Origin: JBDKJS01 sp039806065 | GTDB lineage: Bacteria > Bacteroidota > Bacteroidia > AKYH767-A > 2013-40CM-41-45 | NCBI GenBank assembly: GCA_039806065.1 | Contig: JBDKJS010000109.1 | Location: forward strand, 1 to 14,121 | Length of the DNA stretch: 14,121 bases | Direction: 5' to 3' | Part shown: one piece after another, positions 8,030-14,121 of the stretch | Layout: every line of letters begins with the position of its first letter | Position numbering within the stretch: position 1 is the first letter of the stretch | Made by a program: the position numbers and the translations under genes | The notes under the pieces: model-generated | The model's database searches: none | What the model saw: only the letters and a program-made list of their open reading frames with translations | What the model was told of the DNA's origin: nothing

Positions 8030-8593
8030 TTACCAGTTGTCTTTATCTTTTATAGGTTTATCGATGGTGATACTGTTTTTTAAATTCGTGACAATTTCGC
8101 GAGTGGTAGTATCTAATTGCTTAAGGTATTCATAATAATTGGCATTGAAGGTACTCAAATTGGTATCGTACCATTTTTCGCAAGCAAAGTAGCTGGTTTG
8201 TTTCCAATTGTAAGCGGTGAGTTCATACTTAAACCGACCTTCACGTGCAGTAACCGTGATGGTGTACTGTATTAAACCGCCATCTGTTTTCACTCCTTGC
8301 TTATCAGGAAGGTTGTATATTTTAAATCTTGGTTTACCAATGATGGTTTTTTTCTCCTCATTTTTTTCGCGAATCACTTCTGTAGGATTTTTAAAATAGG
8401 TGTTGAACCAATCGGCCACGCGTTTATAAATTTCATCGGCCGTTAGTCTTTTTAATTCTATTACTTCTTCATATGTAATAAGATTGGTGATGGAATCGAT
8501 AGGAAGTACCGGAGGTGGTGGCAGTGCTTCTTTCTTTTGTGCTTGTGCTGCGGTAGCCAGCGAAATTAAAATAATGGTAATTACTTTTTTCAT
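8030..8593 (-). CDS. Exported DUF4468-like protein
   Basis: A 187-residue protein with a clear cleavable signal peptide (MKKVITIILI core, likely cut after AQA near residue 18). After a proline-rich linker (PPPP at 25-28), residues about 36-130 resemble the DUF4468 TBP-fold family of Bacteroidota: a ‘TADEIYKRVADWFN’ helix, an IREKNEEKKTIIGK turn and strand, and a long YTITVTAREGRFKYELTAY strand pair. The C-terminal part is helical and charged. The molecular function of the family is not known to me, and assignment is by pattern only. It sits 30 bases after lysS and 12 before the Band 7 gene, so it is probably co-transcribed with both. Confidence 0.78.
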   Translation of the reverse strand: MKKVITIILISLATAAQAQKKEALPPPPVLPIDSITNLITYEEVIELKRLTADEIYKRVADWFNTYFKNPTEVIREKNEEKKTIIGKPRFKIYNLPDKQGVKTDGGLIQYTITVTAREGRFKYELTAYNWKQTSYFACEKWYDTNLSTFNANYYEYLKQLDTTTREIVTNLKNSITIDKPIKDKDNW

Positions 8594-8623
8594 TATAGGA
8601 TGGGTGGTTGGTATTAAAATAAA

Positions 8624-10171
8624 TTAGGCTTCATGAGTGGTGGCAGGAGCAGGTTCTGCGGTGAGGTTTTTCATTTGAGGGAAAAATAATACATCCTGTA
8701 TGCTTGGCGAGTTGGTCATGATCATACTCAATCGGTCAATCCCTATTCCCAATCCTGCTGTGGGGGGCATTCCAAATTCTAAGGCTCTCAAAAAATCTTC
8801 GTCTAACACCATGGCTTCGTCATCGCCCCGCTTGCCTAGTTCCAGCTGTTCTTCAAAGCGGGCCCGTTGGTCTATGGGGTCGTTTAATTCACTAAAGGCA
8901 TTGCAAATTTCTTTGCCATTACAAATGGCTTCAAAGCGTTCTACCAAGCCAGGCTTGCTTCTGTGTTTTTTTGCCAAGGGACTCATCTCTACCGGATAAT
9001 CAGTAATAAAGGTTGGCTGTATCAAATACGGTTCACACTTTTCGCCAAATATTTCATCTATTATTTTGCCTCTCGCTAACTTCTCATCTACATGAATGCC
9101 CATTTCTTTAGCCGCTTTCCGCATGGTGGCTTCATCCATTTCACTAATATCAACGCCTGTAAATTCTTTTATGGCATCGTACATGGTGAGGCGTTTCCAA
9201 GGCCGAGCAAAATTAATGGTGTGCTCACCCACGGTTACCACTGTTTGTCCATGTAGTGCTATGGCCACACGTTCCACCATTTCTTCTACCAGATCCATCA
9301 TCCATGCATAGTCTTTATAAGCCACATACAGTTCCATTTGGGTAAACTCCGGATTATGAAACCTGCTCATGCCTTCGTTTCTAAAATCTTTGCTAAATTC
9401 ATATACACCATCATAACCGCCCACAATCAATCGCTTTAAATATAATTCATTGGCGATGCGTAAGTATAACGTCATGTCTAAGGTGTTATGGTGTGTTTTA
9501 AATGGCCGAGCTGCTGCCCCGCCATACAAGGGCTGTAAGATGGGGGTCTCTACTTCTAAATATTCTTTTTCATTGAGATACTGGCGCATGGTATTAACCA
9601 GTTTGGTACGCAGCCTGAAAGTTTCGCGCACGGCCGGATTTACTATTAAATCAAGATACCGCATGCGGTAGCGCTGTTCGGGATCGCTAAATGCATCAAA
9701 GCTTTCACCTTCTTTTTCTTTTACGATGGGTAGTGGTCTTAATGCTTTGCTCAACAGTGTAAACGAATCGGCATGAATGCTTACTTCGCCAGTCTTGGTT
9801 TTAAACACAAATCCTGCTACACCGATGATGTCGCCCAGATCCAATAATTTTTTCCAAACGGTATCAAATTGTTCCTTATTGTCGCCAGGGCAAATATCAT
9901 CACGCCTGATGTAAATTTGTATTTTACCCACACTGTCTTGCAACACAGCAAAGGCTGCCTTGCCCATATCGCGTACACTCATTATCCTTCCTGTGATGCG
10001 CACCTTAACTTCTGGTAACTTGTCGCCAGGTTGTAAAGAGGCATATTCGGCATTTATAATATTTGATAAATGACTAACTTCATACAGCGCTGCTGGATAG
10101 GGGTTGATGCCAATTTGATGGAGTGCAGCTAATTTTTCACGTCTTATGATTTCTTGTTCACTTAATTGCAT
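8624..10171 (-). CDS. lysS: Lysine--tRNA ligase, class II
   Basis: A 515-residue cytoplasmic class II aminoacyl-tRNA synthetase that charges tRNA-Lys. The N-terminal OB-fold anticodon-binding domain covers about 55-145 (VRITGRIMSVRDMGKAAFAV). The class II catalytic core follows: motif 1 near RYLDLIVNPAVRETFRLR (171-188), motif 2 at FRNEGMSRFHNPEFTQME (263-280) and motif 3 at GLGIGIDRLSMIM (473-485). LysRS features such as FFPQMK near the end are present. Length is normal, with a short extra Ala/Pro/Thr tail. The ATG at 10171 is preceded by a good -7 box at 10191-10198. It is the first gene of a probable lysS, DUF4468, Band 7 transcript. Confidence 0.97.
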   Translation of the reverse strand: MQLSEQEIIRREKLAALHQIGINPYPAALYEVSHLSNIINAEYASLQPGDKLPEVKVRITGRIMSVRDMGKAAFAVLQDSVGKIQIYIRRDDICPGDNKEQFDTVWKKLLDLGDIIGVAGFVFKTKTGEVSIHADSFTLLSKALRPLPIVKEKEGESFDAFSDPEQRYRMRYLDLIVNPAVRETFRLRTKLVNTMRQYLNEKEYLEVETPILQPLYGGAAARPFKTHHNTLDMTLYLRIANELYLKRLIVGGYDGVYEFSKDFRNEGMSRFHNPEFTQMELYVAYKDYAWMMDLVEEMVERVAIALHGQTVVTVGEHTINFARPWKRLTMYDAIKEFTGVDISEMDEATMRKAAKEMGIHVDEKLARGKIIDEIFGEKCEPYLIQPTFITDYPVEMSPLAKKHRSKPGLVERFEAICNGKEICNAFSELNDPIDQRARFEEQLELGKRGDDEAMVLDEDFLRALEFGMPPTAGLGIGIDRLSMIMTNSPSIQDVLFFPQMKNLTAEPAPATTHEA

Positions 10172-10190
10172 GCTTTATGTTTTTTTTTGA

Positions 10191-10198
10191 CAAAGATA
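10191..10198 (-). promoter_or_regulatory. -7 promoter element upstream of lysS
   Basis: The minus strand reads TATCTTTG, an exact match to the Bacteroidota -7 consensus TAnnTTTG, 19 bases upstream of the lysS ATG. The position 19 bases further upstream reads CTGA, a poor -33 box. The transcript leader would be only about 12-14 bases and contains no Shine-Dalgarno sequence. Confidence 0.55.
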
Positions 10199-10250
10199 AT
10201 TATTCTTGCGCTTGTGATCAGGGTGAAGTAAGGCGCATTTTAAAGCTAAT

Positions 10251-10871
10251 TTATTTCACATCTTTATATTGCCATAGATACCTGCAAGCGATGCTTGCAT
10301 AGGGTTGCCAACATTGCGCTATATGGTGGAGCAAGGTGCGCTGTTCCTTGCCATGTAAGGTAACTTTGTACAACTTGATCATGCCTTGTCGCACTCCTAA
10401 ATCATCAATGGGGAATACATCGAGCCGTTGGAGTGAAAACATGAGCAGCATCTCTACCGTCCAACGGCCAACTCCTTTTATTTGCGTAAGCAGGCTGATG
10501 ATGGCTTCATTATCCATCGTTTGTAAAGTATCATAGGTAATACCATATGTATGGTGAAAGCGGGCAATGTTTTGTAGGTAACCTGCTTTTTGATAACTAA
10601 GGCCTGCACTTCTTAGTTTTTCGATATCCAATTTAATTAATTCACGGGCTGTGGGATATTGGTCCTTGAACAACAAAAGGGTTCTGTTCCATATTGTATC
10701 GGCTGCCTTGATGGACAATTGCTGGCCGGTAATGGCACGCAGTAATTCAAAATAAACATCCTTACGGGCTACTGGCCATTGTATTTCCAGATCTAAGAGT
10801 AAGGGCTTAAGCTGCTTGTCTTTAGATAAATGCTGGAGGATGGCCGCTCTTTTTTTTGTTGATATGCTCAT
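10251..10871 (-). CDS. AlkA-like DNA-3-methyladenine glycosylase (HhH-GPD family)
   Basis: A 206-residue base-excision repair glycosylase that should remove alkylated purines from DNA. The fold signature is clear: FELLRAITGQQLSIKAADTI (41-60), the helix-hairpin-helix IKGVGRWTVEMLLMFSL (131-147) and the catalytic-aspartate loop DVFPIDDLGVRQG (151-163), where Asp157 aligns with AlkA Asp238. The closing WxP-x-x-S-x-A-x-x-x-x-W helix is present as WQPYASIACRYLW, with Ala where the arginine of the usual WxPxRSxA pattern sits. It is the short form, lacking the N-terminal domain of E. coli AlkA. It is divergent from the isomerase gene and 79 bases upstream of lysS, with no obvious terminator between, so partial read-through into lysS is possible. 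Confidence 0.92.
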   Translation of the reverse strand: MSISTKKRAAILQHLSKDKQLKPLLLDLEIQWPVARKDVYFELLRAITGQQLSIKAADTIWNRTLLLFKDQYPTARELIKLDIEKLRSAGLSYQKAGYLQNIARFHHTYGITYDTLQTMDNEAIISLLTQIKGVGRWTVEMLLMFSLQRLDVFPIDDLGVRQGMIKLYKVTLHGKEQRTLLHHIAQCWQPYASIACRYLWQYKDVK

Positions 10872-10890
10872 AAACCGAGATAAAAATGCA

Positions 10891-10898
10891 TAAAATTA
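10891..10898 (-). promoter_or_regulatory. Possible -7 element of the glycosylase gene
   Basis: The minus strand reads TAATTTTA, a 7-of-8 match to TAnnTTTG with the final G replaced. It lies 19 bases upstream of the glycosylase ATG, the same distance as for lysS. No -33 box is evident, so this rests mainly on spacing. Confidence 0.3.
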
Positions 10899-10921
10899 TG
10901 GCTCTCTAAATGGTTTTAGAT

Positions 10922-10929
10922 TATTTTTG
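10922..10929 (+). promoter_or_regulatory. -7 promoter element upstream of the isomerase gene
   Basis: TATTTTTG is an exact match to the Bacteroidota -7 consensus TAnnTTTG, 20 bases upstream of the isomerase ATG. No clear TTG box lies 19 bases further upstream. The leader that follows is A/T-rich with no Shine-Dalgarno sequence. Confidence 0.5.
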
Positions 10930-10949
10930 CCCCACATAAAAATATTTAA

Positions 10950-11933
10950 ATGAAAGACCTCGTTCAAAATTTTGCCAATCAGCTCAAAGAAGCCATCCAA
11001 ATTGGGAGCAATGCTCAATTTACTTTGCCCGCCAATCCTTTACATCAGGTAGTAGTTACCGGCCTAGGCGGTAGCGGTATTGGTGGCACTATAATGAGTG
11101 AAATTGTGGCTCAGGAGTGTGCCATTCCCGTATTGGTGAACAAAGATTATTTTTTACCTGCATTTGTAAATAAGCATACTTTGGTGATCGTATCAAGTTA
11201 TAGCGGCAATACGGAAGAAACTTTACAGGCCTTGGATCAAGCATTGGCCAAAGGAGCAAAGATTGTTTGCATTACCAGTGGTGGAAAGGTTGCCGATATA
11301 GCCCGTGAGAAGAAATTAGATTTGGTTATAATTCCTGGTGGTATGCCTCCGCGCAGCTGTTTGGGTTATTCGCTCACCCAATTGTTTTATGCAATGAAAG
11401 GGATGCAACTTATCAGTGCCAATTTTGAAGCAGCTTTGAAAAAAGCCATTGCCCTCATCGAAGCCGAAGATAAGAACATTAAAGCCGAAGCCCTTAGCAT
11501 AACTGATGTGCTTTTTAAAAAAACACCTGTGATTTATGCTGTTGATGGGTTTAATGGGGTGGCCACCCGATTCCGTCAACAAATAAATGAAAATAGTAAA
11601 ATGCTTTGCTGGCATCACATAATCCCTGAAATGAACCACAATGAATTGGTAGGATGGGCCGAAATGCACCCTGAAGCAGCAGTAGTCATTCTTCGCAATA
11701 AGGAAGATTATAGCCGATCACAAGCAAGGATTGAAATAAGTAAAGAAGTTTTTGCCATGCGCAATGCCAGCATCACTGAAATTTGGAGCAAGGGCGATAG
11801 CATGATCGAAAGAAGTATATACCTCGTTTACCTTACTGATTGGATCAGCTGCTACCTGGCCGATAAAAAGGCTATCGATCCGGTTGAAGTAGATATTATC
11901 AATCACTTAAAGGGCTCATTAGCAAAAATATAA
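10950..11933 (+). CDS. Bifunctional phosphoglucose/phosphomannose isomerase (SIS domains)
   Basis: A 327-residue cytoplasmic sugar-phosphate isomerase that interconverts glucose 6-phosphate or mannose 6-phosphate with fructose 6-phosphate. The first SIS domain has VVVTGLGGSGIGG (34-46) and the phosphate-binding VSSYSGNTEETL (81-92). A family-specific arginine is in GGMPPRSCLGY (Arg135). The second half carries the catalytic residues: Glu214 in QQINENSK and His230 in PEMNHNELVGW. Their 16-residue spacing agrees with the archaeal PGI/PMI enzymes as I recall them. The C-terminal Lys321, in an INHLKGSL helix, is a candidate for the conserved lysine. It is transcribed alone from a -7 box at 10922-10929 and ends at a strong terminator starting 20 bases after its stop. 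Confidence 0.93.
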   Translation: MKDLVQNFANQLKEAIQIGSNAQFTLPANPLHQVVVTGLGGSGIGGTIMSEIVAQECAIPVLVNKDYFLPAFVNKHTLVIVSSYSGNTEETLQALDQALAKGAKIVCITSGGKVADIAREKKLDLVIIPGGMPPRSCLGYSLTQLFYAMKGMQLISANFEAALKKAIALIEAEDKNIKAEALSITDVLFKKTPVIYAVDGFNGVATRFRQQINENSKMLCWHHIIPEMNHNELVGWAEMHPEAAVVILRNKEDYSRSQARIEISKEVFAMRNASITEIWSKGDSMIERSIYLVYLTDWISCYLADKKAIDPVEVDIINHLKGSLAKI

Positions 11934-11953
11934 TTGTATAATCTTATTACTTT

Positions 11954-11986
11954 AAAAACGCCAATGTGTTCTTTGGCGTTTTTTTT
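11954..11986 (+). terminator. Intrinsic terminator after the isomerase gene, abutting queA
   Basis: AAAAACGCCAA (11954-11964) pairs perfectly with TTGGCGTTTTT (11973-11983) across an 8-base loop, and a T-run extends to 11986. It is a textbook rho-independent terminator on the plus strand. The queA start codon at 11991 follows the T-run after only four bases. Confidence 0.9.
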
Positions 11987-11990
11987 ATGA

Positions 11991-13214
11991 ATGAACCATC
12001 CTCAATCCATCCATATTCATGACTATAGCTATCAATTACCTGATGAGCGAATAGCCCTATTCCCACTGGCGCAGCGCGACCAATCAAAACTACTGCATTA
12101 TAAAAATGGAGCCATTAGTGAAACCATATTTGCCCATTTGCCCAATTTATTGCCGGATGAAAGCCTGTTGGTATTTAACAATACCCGTGTGGTCAATGCC
12201 AGGTTGTTTTTCCAAAGACCTTCGGGTGCGGTGATCGAAATTTTTTGCTTGAACCCTGCTCATCCCGCTGATTATGCTCAAGCTTTTGAAGCCAAAGGTA
12301 CTAGCTCATGGTGGTGTTTGGTGGGCAATAATAAAAAATGGAAGCATGGTGAAGTGCTTTCACTTGCCAATGCCGATATGGCCCTCAAGCTTTCTCTTAC
12401 TGCCACCCGCATAAGTGCTCATAAGGATGGTTTTGAAATAAAGTTTGACTGGAACAATCAGTTTTCATTTGAACAAGTAATGGCCATGGCTGGTAACTTG
12501 CCCTTGCCTCCTTACCTGAATCGAAAAAGTACTGCAGCTGATGAACAACGATATCAAACCATTTTTGCTGCTCATACAGGTTCGGTAGCTGCGCCCACTG
12601 CGGGCTTACATTTTACCGAGGCCACATTACAACAGTTAAAAGAAAAAAAAATAACTACTGCTTCGCTCACCCTGCATGTGGGTGCAGGCACCTTTATGCC
12701 GGTGAAGGCAACCACTCTGGCCGATCATATCATGCACAGTGAGTACATTTGCATAACGATTGATTTTTTGAAACAATTACTGCATGCATGCGAAAATAAA
12801 CAACCGGTGATAGCTGTGGGTACCACCAGCGTGCGCACTTTAGAATCTATTTATTTTTTAGGCGCCAACATTGATTCGCAATGGGCCTTACCACAGTTAA
12901 AGGTTTCACAGTGGATGCCCTACGAAGGATCTTATCAAATGTCGCCTAAGGAAGCATTGATTGCTTTAATTACCCATATGCAGCAACTTCAGCTTTCGGA
13001 AATCCATGCCAATACCCAAATTATTATTGCCCCTGGATATAATTTTAAATTTGTGAATGGCCTGATAACCAATTTTCATCAACCTCAAAATACCTTGCTC
13101 CTATTGGTAGCAGCATTTGTTGGCAGTGATTGGAAATCTATTTACCAGTACGCAATGGACCATCATTTTAGGTTTTTGAGTTATGGCGATAGTTCCCTGC
13201 TATGGCGTACTTAA
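11991..13214 (+). CDS. queA: S-adenosylmethionine:tRNA ribosyltransferase-isomerase
   Basis: A 407-residue cytoplasmic enzyme that transfers the ribosyl part of S-adenosylmethionine to 7-aminomethyl-7-deazaguanine in tRNA, forming epoxyqueuosine on the path to queuosine. Family motifs in order: YQLPDERIALFPLAQRDQSKLL (14-35), VFNNTRVVNARLF (61-73), GSVAAPTAGLHFTEATL (197-213, with Ser where Ala is usual), HVGAGTFMPVK (229-239), AVGTTSVRTLES (275-286), LITNFHQPQNTLLLLV (358-373) and a closing YGDSSLL. It is longer than the roughly 350 residues common elsewhere; I believe a longer form is usual in Bacteroidota. The start is firm: an in-frame TGA lies immediately upstream (11988-11990) and the N-terminal motif begins within a few residues. 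It shares a terminator with the convergent tRNA-Leu gene. Confidence 0.96.
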   Translation: MNHPQSIHIHDYSYQLPDERIALFPLAQRDQSKLLHYKNGAISETIFAHLPNLLPDESLLVFNNTRVVNARLFFQRPSGAVIEIFCLNPAHPADYAQAFEAKGTSSWWCLVGNNKKWKHGEVLSLANADMALKLSLTATRISAHKDGFEIKFDWNNQFSFEQVMAMAGNLPLPPYLNRKSTAADEQRYQTIFAAHTGSVAAPTAGLHFTEATLQQLKEKKITTASLTLHVGAGTFMPVKATTLADHIMHSEYICITIDFLKQLLHACENKQPVIAVGTTSVRTLESIYFLGANIDSQWALPQLKVSQWMPYEGSYQMSPKEALIALITHMQQLQLSEIHANTQIIIAPGYNFKFVNGLITNFHQPQNTLLLLVAAFVGSDWKSIYQYAMDHHFRFLSYGDSSLLWRT

Positions 13215-13256
13215 AAAAACCACTGCTTCATCCAATTTTTATGCTTCCTTGACAGC

Positions 13257-13290
13257 AAAAAAAAGTGAAGCACTAAGGCCTCACTTTTTT
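13257..13290. terminator. Bidirectional terminator between queA and tRNA-Leu
   Basis: AAAAAAGTGA (13259-13268) pairs perfectly with TCACTTTTTT (13281-13290). Read on the plus strand it ends queA in a six-T run. Read on the minus strand it ends the tRNA in an eight-T run (the A-run at 13257-13264). Base 13290 is also the last base of the encoded tRNA CCA end. Confidence 0.82.
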
Positions 13291-13376
13291 GGTACCCGAG
13301 AAAGGAGTCGAACCTTCACACTGTTGCCAATATCAGATTTTGAGTCTGACGCGTCTACCAATTCCGCCACTCGGGC
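13290..13376 (-). tRNA. tRNA-Leu (anticodon CAA)
   Basis: The minus strand folds as a class II tRNA of 87 bases including an encoded CCA. The acceptor stem GCCCGAG pairs with CTCGGGT (first pair G-U), followed by discriminator A and CCA. The D-arm has GGAATTGGTAGAC. The anticodon stem TCAGA/TCTGA encloses the loop CTCAAAA, giving anticodon CAA, which reads UUG. A long variable arm follows (TATTGGCAACAGTG region), then the T-arm with GGTTCGACTCC. The discriminator A and long variable arm are leucine identity features. A well-formed promoter lies upstream at 13396-13426. Confidence 0.96.
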
Positions 13377-13395
13377 TTATTTTTATTTGGGATTG

Positions 13396-13426
13396 CAAAA
13401 ATACAATTCTATTCCGCTTGTGCAAG
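13396..13426 (-). promoter_or_regulatory. Bacteroidota-type promoter of tRNA-Leu
   Basis: On the minus strand a CTTG box (13423-13426, containing TTG) is followed by exactly 19 bases and then TATTTTTG (13396-13403), a full match to the -7 consensus TAnnTTTG. The -7 box ends 19 bases before the tRNA 5' end. The -33 box lies inside the last codons of the MFS gene. Confidence 0.75.
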
Positions 13427-14121
13427 TGGTTTTACTCGTCTCACCAATACTAAACTCAGTAAGGTGAAACACAATGCGATAATACCCACCCAATTATACC
13501 TGCTGAGACTATGCGTTACGGGATCTTCAACCACTATGGTGCCAGCCAATAAAGCTGCAAAGCCAGCAGCCAATTGCTGCAAAGCACTATTAATACTCAT
13601 AAAACTTCCTCGCTGCGCGGGCACCACCACTTGCGATACGATGGCCTGTGCCGGGATAAAGCGACCAGTAGTGAAACTAAAGAAAATAAATGCCACCAAC
13701 AATACCACGCCCAATGGCCATGGCGGCATATGCGTAATGAGCAATAAGGGAACCGTGCACATCACCACAAAAAGGCTGTATATTTTTTGCTTCCCATATT
13801 GATCGGCTAACTTGCCCACCAAGGGTGCCGACACCAAGGCAGCCATGCCTCCTACTAAATAGATATAGCCAACTTCTTCTTTTGATAGACCCACATTGTG
13901 CTCCATATAAGGGGCTATGAAGGGGATAATGCTAAAATGCCCCAGCATCATTACCACCATTAAGGTGAGTGCTTTGCGTTGGTTTTTATTGCTCATAAGC
14001 TGTTGTAAGGCTACATACCAATGCTGGCCCAAGGCCTCCTGCTGTAAATGTAATTTCATGCTTGGTAAGTATAATTGTATAATTATTAAAATTATTAACC
14101 CCAATCCAAATACAAATAGAA
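13409..14121 (-). CDS. MFS transporter, C-terminal half (truncated by window edge)
   Basis: The reading frame stays open to the right edge, so about 236 C-terminal residues are visible and the start lies outside; a TTG near the edge is only an internal leucine codon. The visible part begins in a hydrophobic segment (GLGLIILIIIQLYL), then a cytoplasmic loop rich in Gln/Lys, then about six membrane segments. The C-half repeat of the MFS signature is present as GKLADQYGKQKIY, and a long TTGRFIPAQAIVSQVV segment with PAQRGSFMSIN resembles DHA1-type drug/sugar efflux proteins. It is probably an inner-membrane proton-coupled exporter; the substrate cannot be told. No terminator separates it from the downstream tRNA-Leu, so read-through into the tRNA is possible in addition to the tRNA's own promoter. 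Confidence 0.88.
   Translation of the reverse strand, partial: LFVFGLGLIILIIIQLYLPSMKLHLQQEALGQHWYVALQQLMSNKNQRKALTLMVVMMLGHFSIIPFIAPYMEHNVGLSKEEVGYIYLVGGMAALVSAPLVGKLADQYGKQKIYSLFVVMCTVPLLLITHMPPWPLGVVLLVAFIFFSFTTGRFIPAQAIVSQVVVPAQRGSFMSINSALQQLAAGFAALLAGTIVVEDPVTHSLSRYNWVGIIALCFTLLSLVLVRRVKPLAQAE

Noticed and set aside
11931..11990. preQ1 riboswitch upstream of queA
   Set aside because: Queuosine genes can carry such riboswitches, but the segment has one simple perfect hairpin with a T-run and no C-rich loop plus A-rich tail of the preQ1 class; it fits a plain terminator.
13183..13467. Plus-strand open frame of 94 codons between queA and the MFS gene
   Set aside because: It overlaps the end of queA, the shared terminator, the whole tRNA-Leu and the tRNA promoter; the product has no recognisable features, so it is a chance frame.
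14102..14104. TTG near the right edge as the start of the MFS gene
   Set aside because: The frame continues open to the window edge with hydrophobic residues (LFVFG), and the visible protein is only the C-terminal half of an MFS fold, so the true start is outside.
1..14121. Defence island, biosynthetic cluster, mobile element or CRISPR array
   Set aside because: All recognisable genes are core or envelope functions with even base composition; I saw no transposase, integrase, direct-repeat arrays or toxin-antitoxin pairs.

Overview
The window reads as an ordinary chromosomal stretch from a member of the Bacteroidota, most likely a Chitinophagaceae-like member of the Chitinophagales. Support for this: the first gene ends in a type IX secretion (T9SS) C-terminal sorting domain; there is a DUF4468-type periplasmic protein; start codons lack Shine-Dalgarno sequences and have A/T-rich leaders; and the promoters match the Bacteroidota -7 consensus TAnnTTTG, in one case with a TTG box 19 bases upstream. 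The base composition is moderately AT-rich throughout, and I see no insertion sequence, integrase, phage gene, CRISPR array or composition break.

Layout. Bases 1-131 are an unresolved edge that may hold the tail of an upstream gene. On the plus strand, 132-4297 holds a two-gene unit: a large secreted three-CUB-domain T9SS cargo protein, and an LTA-synthase/sulfatase-family membrane protein that starts with TTG. Converging on it is a minus-strand pair (6971 to 4294), an M28 zinc peptidase lipoprotein with a C-terminal PDZ domain followed two bases later by gpsA. The two units meet with overlapping stop codons. A second minus-strand unit (10171 to 7148) is lysS, then a DUF4468 protein, then an SPFH/Band 7 protein, closed by a clear intrinsic terminator at 7090-7122. 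An AlkA-like DNA glycosylase (minus) lies upstream of lysS and is divergent from a phosphoglucose/phosphomannose isomerase (plus). The isomerase ends at a strong terminator whose T-run stops four bases before the start codon of queA (plus). queA converges with a minus-strand tRNA-Leu(CAA), and the two share a bidirectional terminator. The right edge is the C-terminal half of an MFS transporter (minus), whose 3' end contains the promoter of the tRNA gene.

How the genes relate. Most are core functions: translation (lysS, tRNA-Leu), tRNA modification (queA), phospholipid precursor synthesis (gpsA), base-excision repair (AlkA-like) and sugar-phosphate interconversion (the isomerase). Envelope functions recur: the T9SS cargo, the LTA-synthase-like enzyme, the peptidase lipoprotein, the DUF4468 protein, the Band 7 protein and the MFS pump. 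I did not find a convincing new multi-gene system. The points most worth checking are the terminator placed directly against the queA start codon, the compact promoter/tRNA/terminator arrangement at 13257-13426, the recurring ~19-20 base spacing between -7 boxes and gene starts, and the pairing of a CUB-domain T9SS cargo with an LTA-synthase-like enzyme.
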